64,000 bases of DNA from Macrotis lagotis (Eukaryota; Chordata; Mammalia; Peramelemorphia; Peramelidae), in NCBI RefSeq assembly GCF_037893015.1, contig NC_133660.1, positions 284,801,078 to 284,865,077 of the forward strand, read 5' to 3'. Shown here piece after piece: positions 32,557 through 43,239 of the stretch. A program made the position numbers and the translations under genes. A model generated the notes under the pieces. The model did no database searches, was not told the DNA's origin, and was given only the letters and a program-made list of their open reading frames with translations. Within the stretch, counting starts at the first letter, position 1. Every line of letters starts with the position of its first letter.

Positions 32557-35500
32557 CTGGGGAGGGATGAAGAGGGAAGTGTTAGAGCCGCAAGGCAGGA
32601 GGCAGCCGTGCCAACAGCGACACACTCAGTCTCTGCCACTTACTACCTGTTTGAGAGGCAAGTGCCTTCGTGGCTCTGGGGCTCAGGGTCCTCATCTGTA
32701 AAACGCACAAGTCAGACTCGATGACCTCTGAGGTGCCCAGGAGGCTCTGGTCCTCCCTCCCACTGGACACATCGGCCTCTCTGTTGAAGTTGGCCAGGGA
32801 AGGAAGGACCCGGAGTTCCCGGACCCGCCCGATCGGTCCCTTCTCCAACCCCGATGCCAGGCTTAACCTGGGCTCCTGCTGCCTCCTCTCAACTGGCCAC
32901 CCCACCCCACCTCACCCCACCCCACCTCACCCCACCCCACTCTCTTCTCCAGGCTAATCTTCTGCCAATGTGATGGGCGGGCAGGAAGCCCACCCCTCGA
33001 TACACTCCAGCTGATCAACAGCCTTCCTAAAATGTGGTTCCAGAACTGAGCAGGACTCCAGGCTGAGGGGTCTTATCAGGTCGCAGTGGCACCGTCACCT
33101 CCCTGGTCTTGGACACCATGCCCCACATGTTAGGGGCTACGTCACCTTCGACCCCTGCAGCCCATGAAAACCCCCAGACCTTTCCCAGAGAAATGGCCGG
33201 GCCCCAGGTATCTTTGGAGACCCCTTCCCCAGTTAAGATTTCTGATCCTCACATGATATGGGCCCAAGGCCCTTGCCCATCTCAGCATCGTTCCTCTGGA
33301 CACTTCCAGTTCATCACCATCTTCCTTTCCAGCTGGGGTGAGACCAGGCCAAGGTAGCCCAGAAGCCCATAGCTTCCTCCCATGTGCTCTGGGGTCAGGG
33401 GCTCTCACTTCCTTTGGAGGGGGAAGGCAGCCAGAACTGGGAGCCCATCTCCTCACATGGTGCCCCATCTCAGGGAAATGCCAAAGGGCCACCAGAGAGA
33501 AAGGTCTAGGACAGTCCCATCCTCTGTCACGCAGGATTAGGATGGTTCAACAAACACTTTCTAAGTGCCTGCTTTGGGCCTCGTTGGATTCAGGATCCTC
33601 TGGAATCCAGAAATCTAGCTTGGCCTAGCAGCCAACTTTCCTAGTTGGGAACCTGAGCTTTGATGCTGAGACCAGGCCAGGTTGTCACGGCTTGGAGGGC
33701 CACAGCTTTCCTCTGCAAGGATGCCCCCCTCCACTGTAGAGCCAAGAAAGAATCCTGGGGTGGTGGGGTTGGGGACCAAGAGGGAAGCAGGGAGGGCCTT
33801 CTAGGACCCTTCTTCCCACCATCCCCTTCCTGATCAATCCCAGAGTCTGGAAGGCGTGTCCAACAGCTCACCTGCGGAAGGACTCTGAGGCTGCTTGGGT
33901 CTCCCCTCAGCTGGCTCTTCTTCCTTTGACGAGGCCCTGTCCTGCGAGGCTTTCAGTTGGCTGTGGGAGAAGAGCTGGAGCACAAAGCCTGGGGGGAAGC
34001 TGCCGTCTGTGAAGTGACGGACTTCAGTGGGTGCTGAGAAGGGTTCTAAGGTGATATGTGGAAGGGGGAGGAGCTCTGTGGAGGGACAAAGAACAGAGGG
34101 GCTGCTTTCTTGACATCTGACACTGAACAGATTCTCATGGTGGCACCATTATTGCCATCATCATCGTCATCATCACTACCATTACCACCACATCACCATC
34201 ATCATCAACATCATCATTATCATCATTTTTTTTTTTTAGATTTTGCAAGGCAATGGGGTTAAGTGGCTTGCCCAAGGCCACACAGCTAAATAATTAAGTG
34301 TCTGAGGCTGGATTTGAACTCAGGTCCTCCTGACCCCAAGGCCAGTACTCTATCCCCTGCACCACCTAGCCATCCCCATCATCATCAACATCATCAATAC
34401 TACCAACATCATCATCACCAATACCACTACCATTATTATCACCACTATCATCACCATCATCACTATCATCATCACCTCTATCAACACAACCATCACCATC
34501 ATCACCACCACCACCATCCCCATCATCTACCTAATTCTGTGCATAGTGATGACCCCAGGACAGGGGAGCCCCCCAGAACACACAGCTGCCTCATTTGTGC
34601 ATTTCTGTATGTTCCCAAAGCCTCAGTGCAGGCCCATAGAAAGCCCTTAATAAATGATTTATGATTAGGATACTATTGACAAAGACAAACCTAGAGAAGG
34701 CCCGAGCTGTCCACACTATTCCAGTGGGCTTCTCTTCCATCAACATTTCTAGAAATCCCCTGGCTCCATGGCCTCGGGTATCCTCACCCCCCTCACTCTT
34801 TCTTTAATGTCCATGTCAGCAGTAGATGATCCCATGAGGGGAGTACAGAGGCTTGTAGGACTCCAGGCCAGGGAGAGGTGGAAGGCTGTGGGTCAGGACA
34901 TCCCAGGCCTCCCCGAGTTCTAGGCAACCCCTGGATTCCATAAAATGTCAGAGGAATGGGTAGAGGGGACAAGGAGCTTAATGTTTCCCACAAAAACTCA
35001 GTGTAGCCTTCAGTCACGTCTCAGAAAAGACTCATTTCTGGCATCCCACTTTCGAGGAGCAACCTAACCCCTTCTCAGGTGGCTCTGAAGAATGAAGTTA
35101 AACCTCCATCGGCTGCTGTGGAAGTCTGACCTGCCAGGATCTCCTTCCGGACCCAAGGGAGATCAGACTGCCTCAAATGAGACAAGGGTCAAAGGGTCCC
35201 TGCTCCCAAGGCGCTGGTGAACCCAAGCCTTCCTGGCTGCTTCCCTGCTCTCCCCGCCTTGGTCACAATCTCTCTAGTCCCAAAGAGCCTCAGACAGCCC
35301 CCAAATCTCAGGCTCAGCCCCATCTTACCTAAACTCCCATCTGAGGGCCTGGACGTGGCCTTAGTCTTAGTGGAAGTCCGATTCCTCCCCTTCTTCTTCT
35401 TGGGAGGGGCTTCCCCTGACAGATCCTTACATCTCTGGTTGCGAGGCTTCTTGGTCCCTACATCCAAGGTTGGGGGAGCTGCTGAGAGAAAGTGGCCCTG

Positions 35501-38500
35501 CCGCATGAAATCGGCAGCTCTTCCATTCCAGGAAGGTGACCCCTGCTCCTTGGCTTGCTGCCCTCTCTCAGGATCTCACCTGGAGGCTGGAGGGGCCGTA
35601 GGCCTCGGGGCCGGTTCCGAGGTGTCTGTGATTCAGGTTTTTCCTCAGAGTCCAGAAGCACCACAATCTCGGCTGGTGTCTCAGGAGGGTCTGGGGCAGA
35701 GAGGAGAGCCCCCTATGGACCCCTGGATTCCCAGCTTGACCCCAAGGTCCTCCCTCTCAGGACCCTCCTACCTACCTGTGCTGTGGGGCGAGGGAGATTC
35801 TAAGGAATCTAGCAAGGCCACCCCTTCGCTCCAGGCCTCAAGGATGTTGTTCTTCTCTCCGGGGCTCAGGCCCAGGGTATGGGGGTGCTGGCGAAGAATG
35901 TGTCGCCTGGCATTTCGGGCAGAAGGAGTGGGCAGCTCCTGGCCACAGACCATGCATAGGGCCCGGCCACTGCCCCCGGGGCTATTCCCCACCAAGTACT
36001 CTTGCTCCCAGGACTGTAGCTGCTCGGCCTCCTCAGTAACAGCGGCACTGGTCTCAGGCTGGCATTGCCCAGGGAGGGGGCTGTTCTCAGGTTGTCCCAC
36101 TAGGGAAGGACAGACAAGGGAGCACACTGTGAGAGGGGCCCAGCAAGAGAGCTGAACTCAGCCAAAGAAGCCCCTTCTTCTTCTTCTTCTTCTTCACCAT
36201 CATCATAGGTCCCTCCTCACCAGAAATTTCCCTGTTCCAGCAAACCAAGGTCCCAGACCATCAATGGCCAACATGTTTCGTAGAATACATTGGGGGTGGG
36301 GGAGTTCTTTTTTGGGGGGGGGACCTCAAGTGGAGCTATCCCTCTCCAAAGGAAGCAACAATCCTTATGGCCAAATCTGATGGCCTTTTAGACCCAGCTC
36401 TCCTCCAGGGGGCCCCCATTCCCCCCTTCCCTCTCTGACCACTCCTCCAGATCACACCCTTTCTAGTTTCCTGGGTGATCTCATCACCTCCCCAGCTTCA
36501 ATGATCACCTCAAAACTACAGGTCCAGTCCCTTTCCTCAGCCACATGGCTTCTCAAATGCCATCACCAAATGCCAAAGTTGGCCTCACTGTTTTCCCATA
36601 GGGGAGTCTCCCAGGCTGGGGGTCCCCCTGGAACCTCACTCACAATACCTCCCCACAGTCCATCAGCATTCTTTCCTCCCTTGTAGCCCACTCCACCAGG
36701 AGGCCCTCCCGCTGAGGTCATCCTTGACCTGCTCTGCACAGACCTGGCATCTCCCCATGTCCGGGGGAGCTCCTGGGTACAGGACGAATAAAGGATCATC
36801 ACCCTGCTGGTGTCTGAGAGGTGACTGAAGTGACTTGCCCAGGGTCACACAGGAGGTTTGAATCAGGCAGGACTTACCCCCCACCCCCCCCCACCCCGGG
36901 TCCTCTTGATGCCAAGGCTGAGCTGCTACATTCACTGTCACCACTCGAGGGTGCCTTCCTGTGAGGTGGGGATGCCAGGTTTCTTACCCCTGTTTTAAAG
37001 CCCAGAGAATGGAGATTCGGGGAACACCCGCCCAAGGTCCCACAGCCAGGGTGTGTCTGCAGAGGAACAAGCCTGAAGTGAGCCTCCTGCAGGACCCAAG
37101 GCCCGGGGAGATGCTCTTCAGTTCCTTCAGGACAGCCATTCCCCAGAGCCCTTTGCAGCAATCCTGTGCTCCTGCAGAAAGGTAGCCTAGAATTCAGATC
37201 CCATGGGTCTGAGGCCACGCTGACTGCAGGTCTAATCCTCCTAGGGCAGGTTGCTGATTTAATCCCCAGTAGCCTTCCCTCCTCAAGAACCTTGGGTGGC
37301 TCCCCAGGACTATCCCCCCTTTGTGGCTCAGGCATCTTTGTCAACAGAGACCCAACCAAAAGACCTCTGACCTCATTTAATTCTGGGTAGACTTGGCTCT
37401 GTGGCAGGCAGGGTCCCTCCCTGGCCTTCCAACTCATCAGCTTTAAAATGTCCTACCAGAGACCCTCGCTGCTCAGAGACTGCAAGCTTACAAATAAACT
37501 GCTTCTGACCAAGTCTTAAAAGAGAAGTAGAGGGCTACTGGGGCAGAATAGTGCATATGCTGCCAGAAAAGGGCCTTCTCTTGGGTTTTGCTTCAATGTT
37601 TGTTACTAGGGAGGGTCTGAAGGAGGAAGGTCCACTGGAGAAATAAATGTATCATAAAAAAATAAAAGGCATAAATTCCTATTTTAAAGACTTGAGAGTC
37701 TTAGGGGCCAATCCAAGGCCAGGGTCTAGGGGTGGGGGTAGCCATCCAAAATGGATACCAACAATCCACTTTTCCCACTAGAATCACAATCCTGGGGAAG
37801 AAAGAAGACTGTGGGTCTACTCCTACACCTATCTTTCAGATAGGGAAACTGAGTCAACTCCCCTAGATGCACCAGGGCAGAAATGAGCACCAAGGAAGTG
37901 CCCCACAGACAAGGTGACGTCCCACCCAGACACTGGCCAGTCCACACGTTGGGGCCAGGCAGCTCACCCTGCCAGAAACCAAAGAAAACTCAGTCAGGAC
38001 TCAGTGGATGCTCTGCCCCCTCACCAGAGGCCCCCCTTTGCCAAAGGCAGGGAGGGCACCTGGCTCCTAGGGACCTCTGCAGGGCTGCCCACCTCCACCT
38101 GCTCCACCCAAGGCAGAGAGAGGCAGAGTAGTAGGGAAGGGGTTAGAATATAAGGACTAACAGAATGCCTTCCGTGGGGGGGGGGGGGGCAAGAATGGGG
38201 GAAAAAAATCATAAAACTCAAATAAAATCTTTCACAAATGAATGAATGAATAAATGAATAAATAAGGGGTGGCTAGGTGGTGCAGTGGATAGAGCACTGG
38301 CCTTGGAGTCAGGAGTACCTGAGTTCAAACGTGACCTCAGACACTTCATAATGACCTAGCTGTATGGCCCTGGGCAAGTCACTTAACCCTACTGCCTTGT
38401 AAAGACCCCCCCCCTAAAATAAACAAACAAACAAAGGTTAGAGGAAAAAAAGAGAAGGGGTTAGGAGATGGGGAAGGAGAGAGGGGAAGAAGGAGGGGGA

Positions 38501-39442
38501 GGGAAGGGGAAAGAGGAAAAGAGGGAGAGAAAGGGGAAGAAGAGGGAAAAGGAGGAAAGGGGGAGAAAGGAGGAAATGAAAAGCTGAGGGGGGAAGGGAA
38601 AAGGAAGGAGGAGGGAAAGGGAAGGGGAAGAGAAGGAGAAGGAGGAAAAGAAAGAGGAAGAGGGGGAAGAGAAGGAGGAGGAAGGGAAAGGGGGAGAGGG
38701 AGGGGGCGGCAATGACCACGATTCCACGGAAGCCAAGATTCCAGCCTTGGGGGCAAAGATCCAAAGCGGTCTTTGGGGCTCCCCCCAACCTCCCCCCATC
38801 AGAATGGAACCCGGGCCAGGGAATGGCTCCTTTTGTTCGTGCCCCCCCCAACCCCACATCCAGTAGGTGCTGCATAGATGCTCAAACTCAAGGCCTTCCA
38901 GGTCCGGGGCGGCAGGGTGCGAGCCGCCTCGGAGTGACCTTGGGCAAGTCACGTGCTCGCGCCGGGCCTCAGTTGGCACAAATGTAGGGCCGGGGCCCGG
39001 GCCTGTGGGCACAGTGTGTGCGCGGTGCCCGGGGGGGCAGGCGCACACCTGCGCCCCCCCCACGGCCACCTCTCTACAGAGAGCTCCCCGCTGCCTGGGC
39101 CGCACTTGAACTCGGGGCCGCTGCTGCATCCCTCGCCCGGCCCGGCCGGCCCCCCGCCGCCCCCTGCCTCGGGTTCGCGGGGGGCCGCCGCGTGCCAGGC
39201 CGGGCCCCCCGCCGCCCCTCCCCCTCACCTCGGAGCACCGGCTGGCGCAGCGCCGCGGGCAGCGGCAGCGCGGGCTCGGCCGGGGGCCCGGCGGGCGGCG
39301 GGGCCCGGGGGCGGCGGCGCGGCGGCCAGCGGCCCGGGGCCGGCCCGGCCGCGTCCTCCTCCACTCGCACCTCCTCCACGTCCTCGCACTTGAGCGTCAC
39401 CTGGATGCAGTCCGGCGGCCCGGGCTCGGCCTTCAGGGCCAT
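32342..39442 (-). CDS. SPINDOC: SPINDOC, spindlin interactor and repressor of chromatin binding (six coding exons)
   Basis: The minus strand gives six exons: 39442-39229, 36099-35776, 35690-35580, 35481-35329, 34033-33872 and 32556-32342. All introns are GT-AG and every junction is phase 1, adding to 1179 nt or 392 residues; human is about 381. The start MALKAEPGPPDCIQVTLKCE has a strong Kozak context (ACCATGG). Residues 102-169 are the best conserved block, with a C2H2-like zinc finger (C120, C123, H138, H143). A PAEIVVLLDSE motif (about 184-194), a Lys/Arg-rich segment (about 225-255), EVRHFTDGSFPPGFVLQLFS (about 270-289) and a C-terminal LDLQVIRVR motif follow. SPINDOC is a nuclear protein that binds the Tudor-domain histone reader SPIN1 and restrains its coactivator function. 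The gene is upstream of MARK2 on the same strand, as in human. Nothing suggests loss of function: no frameshift and no premature stop. Confidence 0.95.
32821..32972 (+). repeat. Copy B of a dispersed duplication, CCCCA-expanded
   Basis: Same sequence as 31198-31314 except that the 'ccaccccaccccac' part has grown to about 45 bp of CACCCC/CTCACC units (32897-32940). It lies about 265 bp upstream of the exon 6 acceptor. Confidence 0.88.
33015..33200 (+). repeat. Possible CR1/L3-type LINE relic
   Basis: 'tggttccagaactgagcagg', 'actccaggctgaggggtc' and 'caccgtcacctccctggtct' resemble the conserved 3' region of CR1-clade LINEs. Old and short; assigned from memory. Confidence 0.4.
33872..34033 (-). 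CDS. SPINDOC: SPINDOC coding exon 5
   Basis: The exon (162 bp, phase 1/1) lies between acceptor TTCTCAG and donor GCAG|GTGAGC. It encodes PTEVRHFTDGSFPPGFVLQL followed by FSHSQLKASQDRASSKEEE and a Pro/Gln-rich end. Its core is the conserved motif shared with human SPINDOC. Confidence 0.95.
34140..34540 (+). repeat. Imperfect (CAT)n array split by a SINE
   Basis: CAT/CAC/TAT triplets run from 34140 to 34225 and from 34376 to about 34530, within SPINDOC intron 4. The SINE sits between. A His/Tyr-rich frame through the right arm is an artefact of the triplets. An L2-like tail follows at about 34560-34670. Confidence 0.9.
34226..34375 (-). mobile_element. Marsupial tRNA-derived SINE in (CAT)n array
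   Basis: Minus-strand SINE inserted into the triplet array. 'catcatcaacatcatca' occurs on both sides, either as a target duplication or as part of the array. Confidence 0.88.
34541..35328 (-). other. SPINDOC: SPINDOC intron 4, exon-proximal part
   Basis: Remaining intron 4 sequence up to the donor at 35328. Apart from the L2-like tail at its beginning it appears unique and non-coding. Confidence 0.7.
35329..35481 (-). CDS. SPINDOC: SPINDOC coding exon 4
   Basis: 153 bp, phase 1/1, donor TTTAG|GTAAGA. It encodes APPTLDVGTKKPRNQRCKD followed by a very basic stretch (PPKKKKGRNRTSTKTKAT). The KKPRxQR element corresponds to the human region thought to engage SPIN1. The acceptor is a tandem CAGCAG, so either AG would keep the frame and differ by one alanine. 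As I recall, human has a GRP AT-hook-like core here that is not present in this copy. Confidence 0.94.
35580..35690 (-). CDS. SPINDOC: SPINDOC coding exon 3
   Basis: 111 bp, phase 1/1, acceptor CTGCCCCAG, donor TCCAG|GTGAGA. It encodes PPETPAEIVVLLDSEEKPE and then RNRPRGLRPLQPP, both close to human. Flanking introns are very short (98 and 85 bp). Confidence 0.95.
35776..36099 (-). CDS. SPINDOC: SPINDOC coding exon 2 (zinc-finger-like exon)
   Basis: 324 bp, phase 1/1, acceptor TTCCCTAG, donor CACAG|GTAGGT. Encodes residues 72-179, including SWEQEYLVGNSPGGSGRALC and CMVCG, then HILRQHPHTLGLSP and ILEAWSEGVALL. The C-x2-C and H-x4-H arrangement (C120, C123, H138, H143) resembles a BED/C2H2 finger. 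This is the most conserved exon against human. Confidence 0.96.
38150..38245 (+). mobile_element. L1 3' terminus fragment
   Basis: 'aggactaacagaatgccttc', a G run, 'gaatgggggaaaaaaat' and 'actcaaataaaatctttc' match the 3' end of the L1 at 48-54.7 kb. Only about 95 bp. Confidence 0.8.
38266..38436 (+). mobile_element. Marsupial tRNA-derived SINE
   Basis: Plus-strand SINE, 'ggtggctaggtggtgcagtg' to 'tactgccttgtaaa', with a C run and an AAAC-rich tail. Follows an AATG-rich remnant of the L1 tail. Confidence 0.92.
38470..38706 (+). repeat. Polypurine/polypyrimidine tract
   Basis: Two uninterrupted all-purine runs, 38470-38576 (107 nt) and 38586-38706 (121 nt), separated by 9 nt. Irregular GGA/GAA mix. 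Lies in SPINDOC intron 1, about 520 bp from exon 1. Such tracts can form triplex DNA; that is inference here. Ser/Pro/Phe-rich minus-strand frames are artefacts. Confidence 0.95.
38935..38985 (+). repeat. MIR-derived segment with CACGTG E-box
   Basis: 'tgaccttgggcaagtca' continues to 'gggcctcagttgg', the MIR core order. The expected 'cacttaac' is replaced by CACGTGCTCGCG, creating a palindromic E-box at about 38950-38955. Confidence 0.6.
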
Positions 39443-40080
39443 GGTCGCGCCTGCGGGGGGGGGGGCGCGCGGCTCAGGCCCGGCCGGGCCCCGACCCCCG
39501 CCCCGGCCTCCCGCGCCGCCGCGCCCGCCCGGCCCGGCCCCCGCGCGCGCCGCCGACCTGCAGCCGCCCAGGCCCGGGCCTCGCCGCCACCATAGAGCGT
39601 CCGGCCCCCGGCGGGGGGAGCGTCCTCGATCCGGGCCCCTCACCCACCGCCGCCGCTCTCCCGTCTGGGGCCGCTCATTGTCCGAGCCGGGGCCCGGAGC
39701 CCGCCCCCGGGCCCGCCCCCCGCCGCCCGCCGCCAATCGCCGCGCGCCCGGGCCCGGCGCGCCCCGCCCCCCGCCGCCGGGGCCTCTCGGGCGCCCCCGG
39801 GCGGCGGCCGGGCCGCGCGGCCGCGCCGGGAAGGAAGGGCGGGCGGCCCCGGGGGAGCCCGGCGGCGAAGGCGCCAAAGCCGGAGCGCGGCGGGGGCGGG
39901 GCGGGGCGGGGCGCGGCGGGCCCGGGGCCCGGGGCCCGGTGTGGCGCCCCCGGGGGCCGGGCCGAGCGGCAGTCGCTGCGCGCCGCCCGTGCCACCGGCC
40001 CGGCAGCCGGCTGGAAGTGCCCACGTGCCCTGGGCTTAGGGGCACCATTCGGGGCACCCCGTGGGGCCCGCACTGTGGAG
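38990..40080 (-). promoter_or_regulatory. SPINDOC: SPINDOC CpG-island promoter
   Basis: About 1.1 kb of CpG-dense DNA spans exon 1 and its upstream side. Features include a CCAAT pentamer (39733-39737, plus strand), several GC boxes, and a palindromic CACGTG E-box at 40022-40027. No TATA box was seen. Transcription probably starts between 39450 and 39750. No exon of a divergent gene was found to the right. Confidence 0.82.
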
Positions 40081-40565
40081 ACCGAGGAAAAGACGGGGAG
40101 GACCACTCCCCCCCCCCCCCGAGTACTACACTGAGAGAGGGGTTCGGAGCCCCTCAAGGTCAGGGCAGCGCCCTTCTGACGAGACTAAAACCAGTTACAT
40201 TGCACTTAATCGACTCCAGCTTGTCTTGCTCTCTTTTGGTTAGGTGCCCCCAGTTGGCCCTGGATGGTCCCTCCCCCGCTCCCAGAGAGCCCTGGAGAAG
40301 GGGTGACATATAAAAAGTCCCAGAGACAATTTCTGGGTAATTAAGCACTCTATTGATTCTGCCTAGCAAATCGTTAATGAAAGGATGGTCAGTTGCCCGT
40401 CTTTCATGGACCAGCAATGGATCAAGGGTGGCTGGCCTAGCGATGCTGCCTAGCGATGCCGCCTGGCGATGCCTACGGATCCTGGAAGAGTAGATGTGCC
40501 CAACAGACCCTCATAGGCGAACAATGAATGAAAAGGATGCACATGATGGTTAGAGGGAGACCTAT
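40081..40565. other. SPINDOC upstream flank
   Basis: Falls quickly from CpG-rich to ordinary composition. A short tandem pattern 'gcgatgctgcctagcgatgc' occurs at about 40440-40475. No gene seen. Confidence 0.6.
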
Positions 40566-40717
40566 GGTTCTTTTAGGTTGTTGCAAGGCAGTGGGGTGAA
40601 GTGGCTTGCCCAAGGCCACACGGCTAGGTCATCATGAAGTGTCTGATGCCAGATTTGAACCAGGTCCTCCATAATTCCAGGCCGGGTGCTTTATCCACTG
40701 CGCCACCTAGCCACCCC
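40566..40717 (-). mobile_element. Marsupial tRNA-derived SINE
   Basis: Minus-strand SINE with exact 12-bp duplication AGGGAGACCTAT (40554-40565 and 40718-40729). Confidence 0.95.
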
Positions 40718-40767
40718 AGGGAGACCTATTCTAATGAAGACTAGGGAGATATCTTGGATTATGTCAC

Positions 40768-40924
40768 CTTTTGTTGGTATTTTTTTTTGTAAGGTAATAG
40801 AGTTAAGTGACTTGCCCATGGTCACACAGCTAGGTAATTATGAAGTGTCTGAGTTCTGATTTGAACTCAGGTCCTCCTGACTCCAGGGCCAGTACTCTAT
40901 CCACTGCGCCCCTTAGCTGCCCCA
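40768..40924 (-). mobile_element. Marsupial tRNA-derived SINE
   Basis: Minus-strand SINE with exact 11-bp duplication GATTATGTCAC (40757-40767 and 40925-40935). Confidence 0.94.
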
Positions 40925-41338
40925 GATTATGTCACTTTTACTCCCAGATCACCCCACTCCAACCCCAGGTTAATCTACAAGAAAGATCCACTCCCCAACC
41001 CAAGCCTGAGTAGAGCACAATGGGCTTCTCCAGCGGGTGGGCTCTGAACAAGACTGAACAGGTTGAATCTCTCACAATCAGCCCCATTCTTCAGAGAATG
41101 AGCAAATAGGCAAGGGGAAACTTTTAGACCTAGTCCAATAACGGGTTGTTTTATGTATGACAGCAATCACGACTTGGGGCTAGCTGGGTTAAGAGGAAGC
41201 TGGTGAACAGGGTGGTTTTGGAGAAACTGAAGAGATTTCTATGAATTGATACAAAATGAAAGGAACAGAATCCAAGAAAGCAATGTATACAAAAACAACA
41301 ACTTGTAAAGGTAATTTTGAAAGCCTTCAGACATCTGA

Positions 41339-42355
<1,017 letters not shown>

Positions 42356-42489
42356 AAGAAGTCAGACTTCAGGGTACAGGTTGATGCATTTTTGTTACGA
42401 GTTTTTTTTATCTTTTCTAATGCTATTAGGAGAAAAGTTTGAGGGAGAGGAAACAGATTTTTAAATTTAAAATTCAATGAAGAGCAGCT

Positions 42490-42588
42490 TGATGGACCTG
42501 AGTTCAAATCCAGCCTCAGACACTTAATCACCTAGCTGTATGACCTTGGGCAAGTCCTTTACCCCATTGCCTTGCAAAAAAAAATCAA
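42490..42588 (+). mobile_element. 5'-truncated SINE
   Basis: Starts in the 'ggacctgagttcaaatcc' region and ends in an A tail. Confidence 0.88.
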
Positions 42589-42644
42589 TAAATTACTTAA
42601 AAATTAAGAGTATTTTCCTTCAGCAAGATACCTCTCTTGGAGAA

Positions 42645-42862
42645 TAGAGAAAGGTTATGCAGTGAATGGCACACAAGTTTTGAAGTAAGGAAGATCTGAG
42701 TTCAAATCTAGCCTCAGATACTAACAGTGTGACTATGGATAAATCACTTAACTTAAACTCCCTCAGTTTCCTCAATTGTAAAATGGGGATAATAATAATA
42801 TCACTTATCTCCCAGGGTTGTTGAGAGGAGAAAAATATGATAATATTTGTAAACTACCTGGT
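42645..42862 (+). repeat. MIR-family SINE
   Basis: Nearly complete: 'gatctgagttcaaatctagc', 'gataaatcacttaac', 'cagtttcctcaattgtaaaa', 'ctcccagggttgttgagagg'. Confidence 0.82.
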
Positions 42863-42867
42863 ACTTT

Positions 42868-43230
42868 GTTGTTCACTTCTGTTTGACCCTTTGTGTGATC
42901 CCATTTTAGGGTTTTCTTGTCAGAAATACTGGAGTGGGGGCAGTAGGTTGGTGCAGTGGATAGAGCACTGGCCCTGGAGTCAGGAGGACCTGAGTTCAAA
43001 TCAGGCCTCAGATACTTATTGCCTATTGTGTGACTTTGGTCAGATCACTTAACCCCATTGCCTCAAATAAATAAAATTAAAAAAAAATAAGAAATATCAG
43101 AGTGTTTGGCCATTTTCTTCTCCAGCTCATTTTATAGATGAGGAAATTGAGGCAAATGGAGTTAAGTAACTTGCCTAGGATCACACAGCTAGTAAGTATC
43201 TGAGGTCAGGTTTGAACTTGGATCCTCCTT
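42868..43230 (-). mobile_element. MAR1-type CORE-SINE split by a SINE
   Basis: Minus-strand copy: 'gttgttcacttctgtttgac' to 42935, resuming at about 43091 with 'ggccattttcttctccagct' and ending in 'ggatcctcct'. Confidence 0.87.
42936..43090 (+). mobile_element. Marsupial tRNA-derived SINE nested in MAR1
   Basis: Plus-strand SINE; 'gaaatactggagtg' before and 'gaaatatcagagtg' after look like its diverged target duplication. Confidence 0.9.
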
Positions 43231-43239
43231 CATGTTTGG

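Larger units (their letters stand above)
32557..33871 (-). other. SPINDOC: SPINDOC intron 5
   Basis: A 1315-bp GT-AG intron. It contains copy B of the dispersed duplication (32821-32972) with a CCCCA-rich expansion, and a probable CR1/L3-like LINE relic (about 33015-33200). No extra exon is seen. Confidence 0.85.
36100..39228 (-). other. SPINDOC: SPINDOC intron 1
   Basis: A 3.1-kb intron containing a (CTT)n run (36176-36196), an L1 3' end, a SINE, two long purine tracts and a MIR-derived segment at the edge of the CpG island. Positions 36200-38140 are otherwise single-copy with no exon-like signal; a MIR-like piece may lie at about 36820-36860. Confidence 0.8.

Noticed and set aside
34314-34664. 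His/Tyr-rich 116-codon frame
   Set aside because: Translation of an imperfect CAT array following a SINE inside SPINDOC intron 4.
36405-36425. Possible CTCF site (CCTCCAGGGGGCCC)
   Set aside because: Deviates from the core at a strongly conserved position, so it is weaker than the three sites reported.
38438-39228. Ser/Pro/Phe-rich minus-strand frames of up to 255 codons
   Set aside because: Produced by the polypurine tract and CpG island; located in SPINDOC intron 1.
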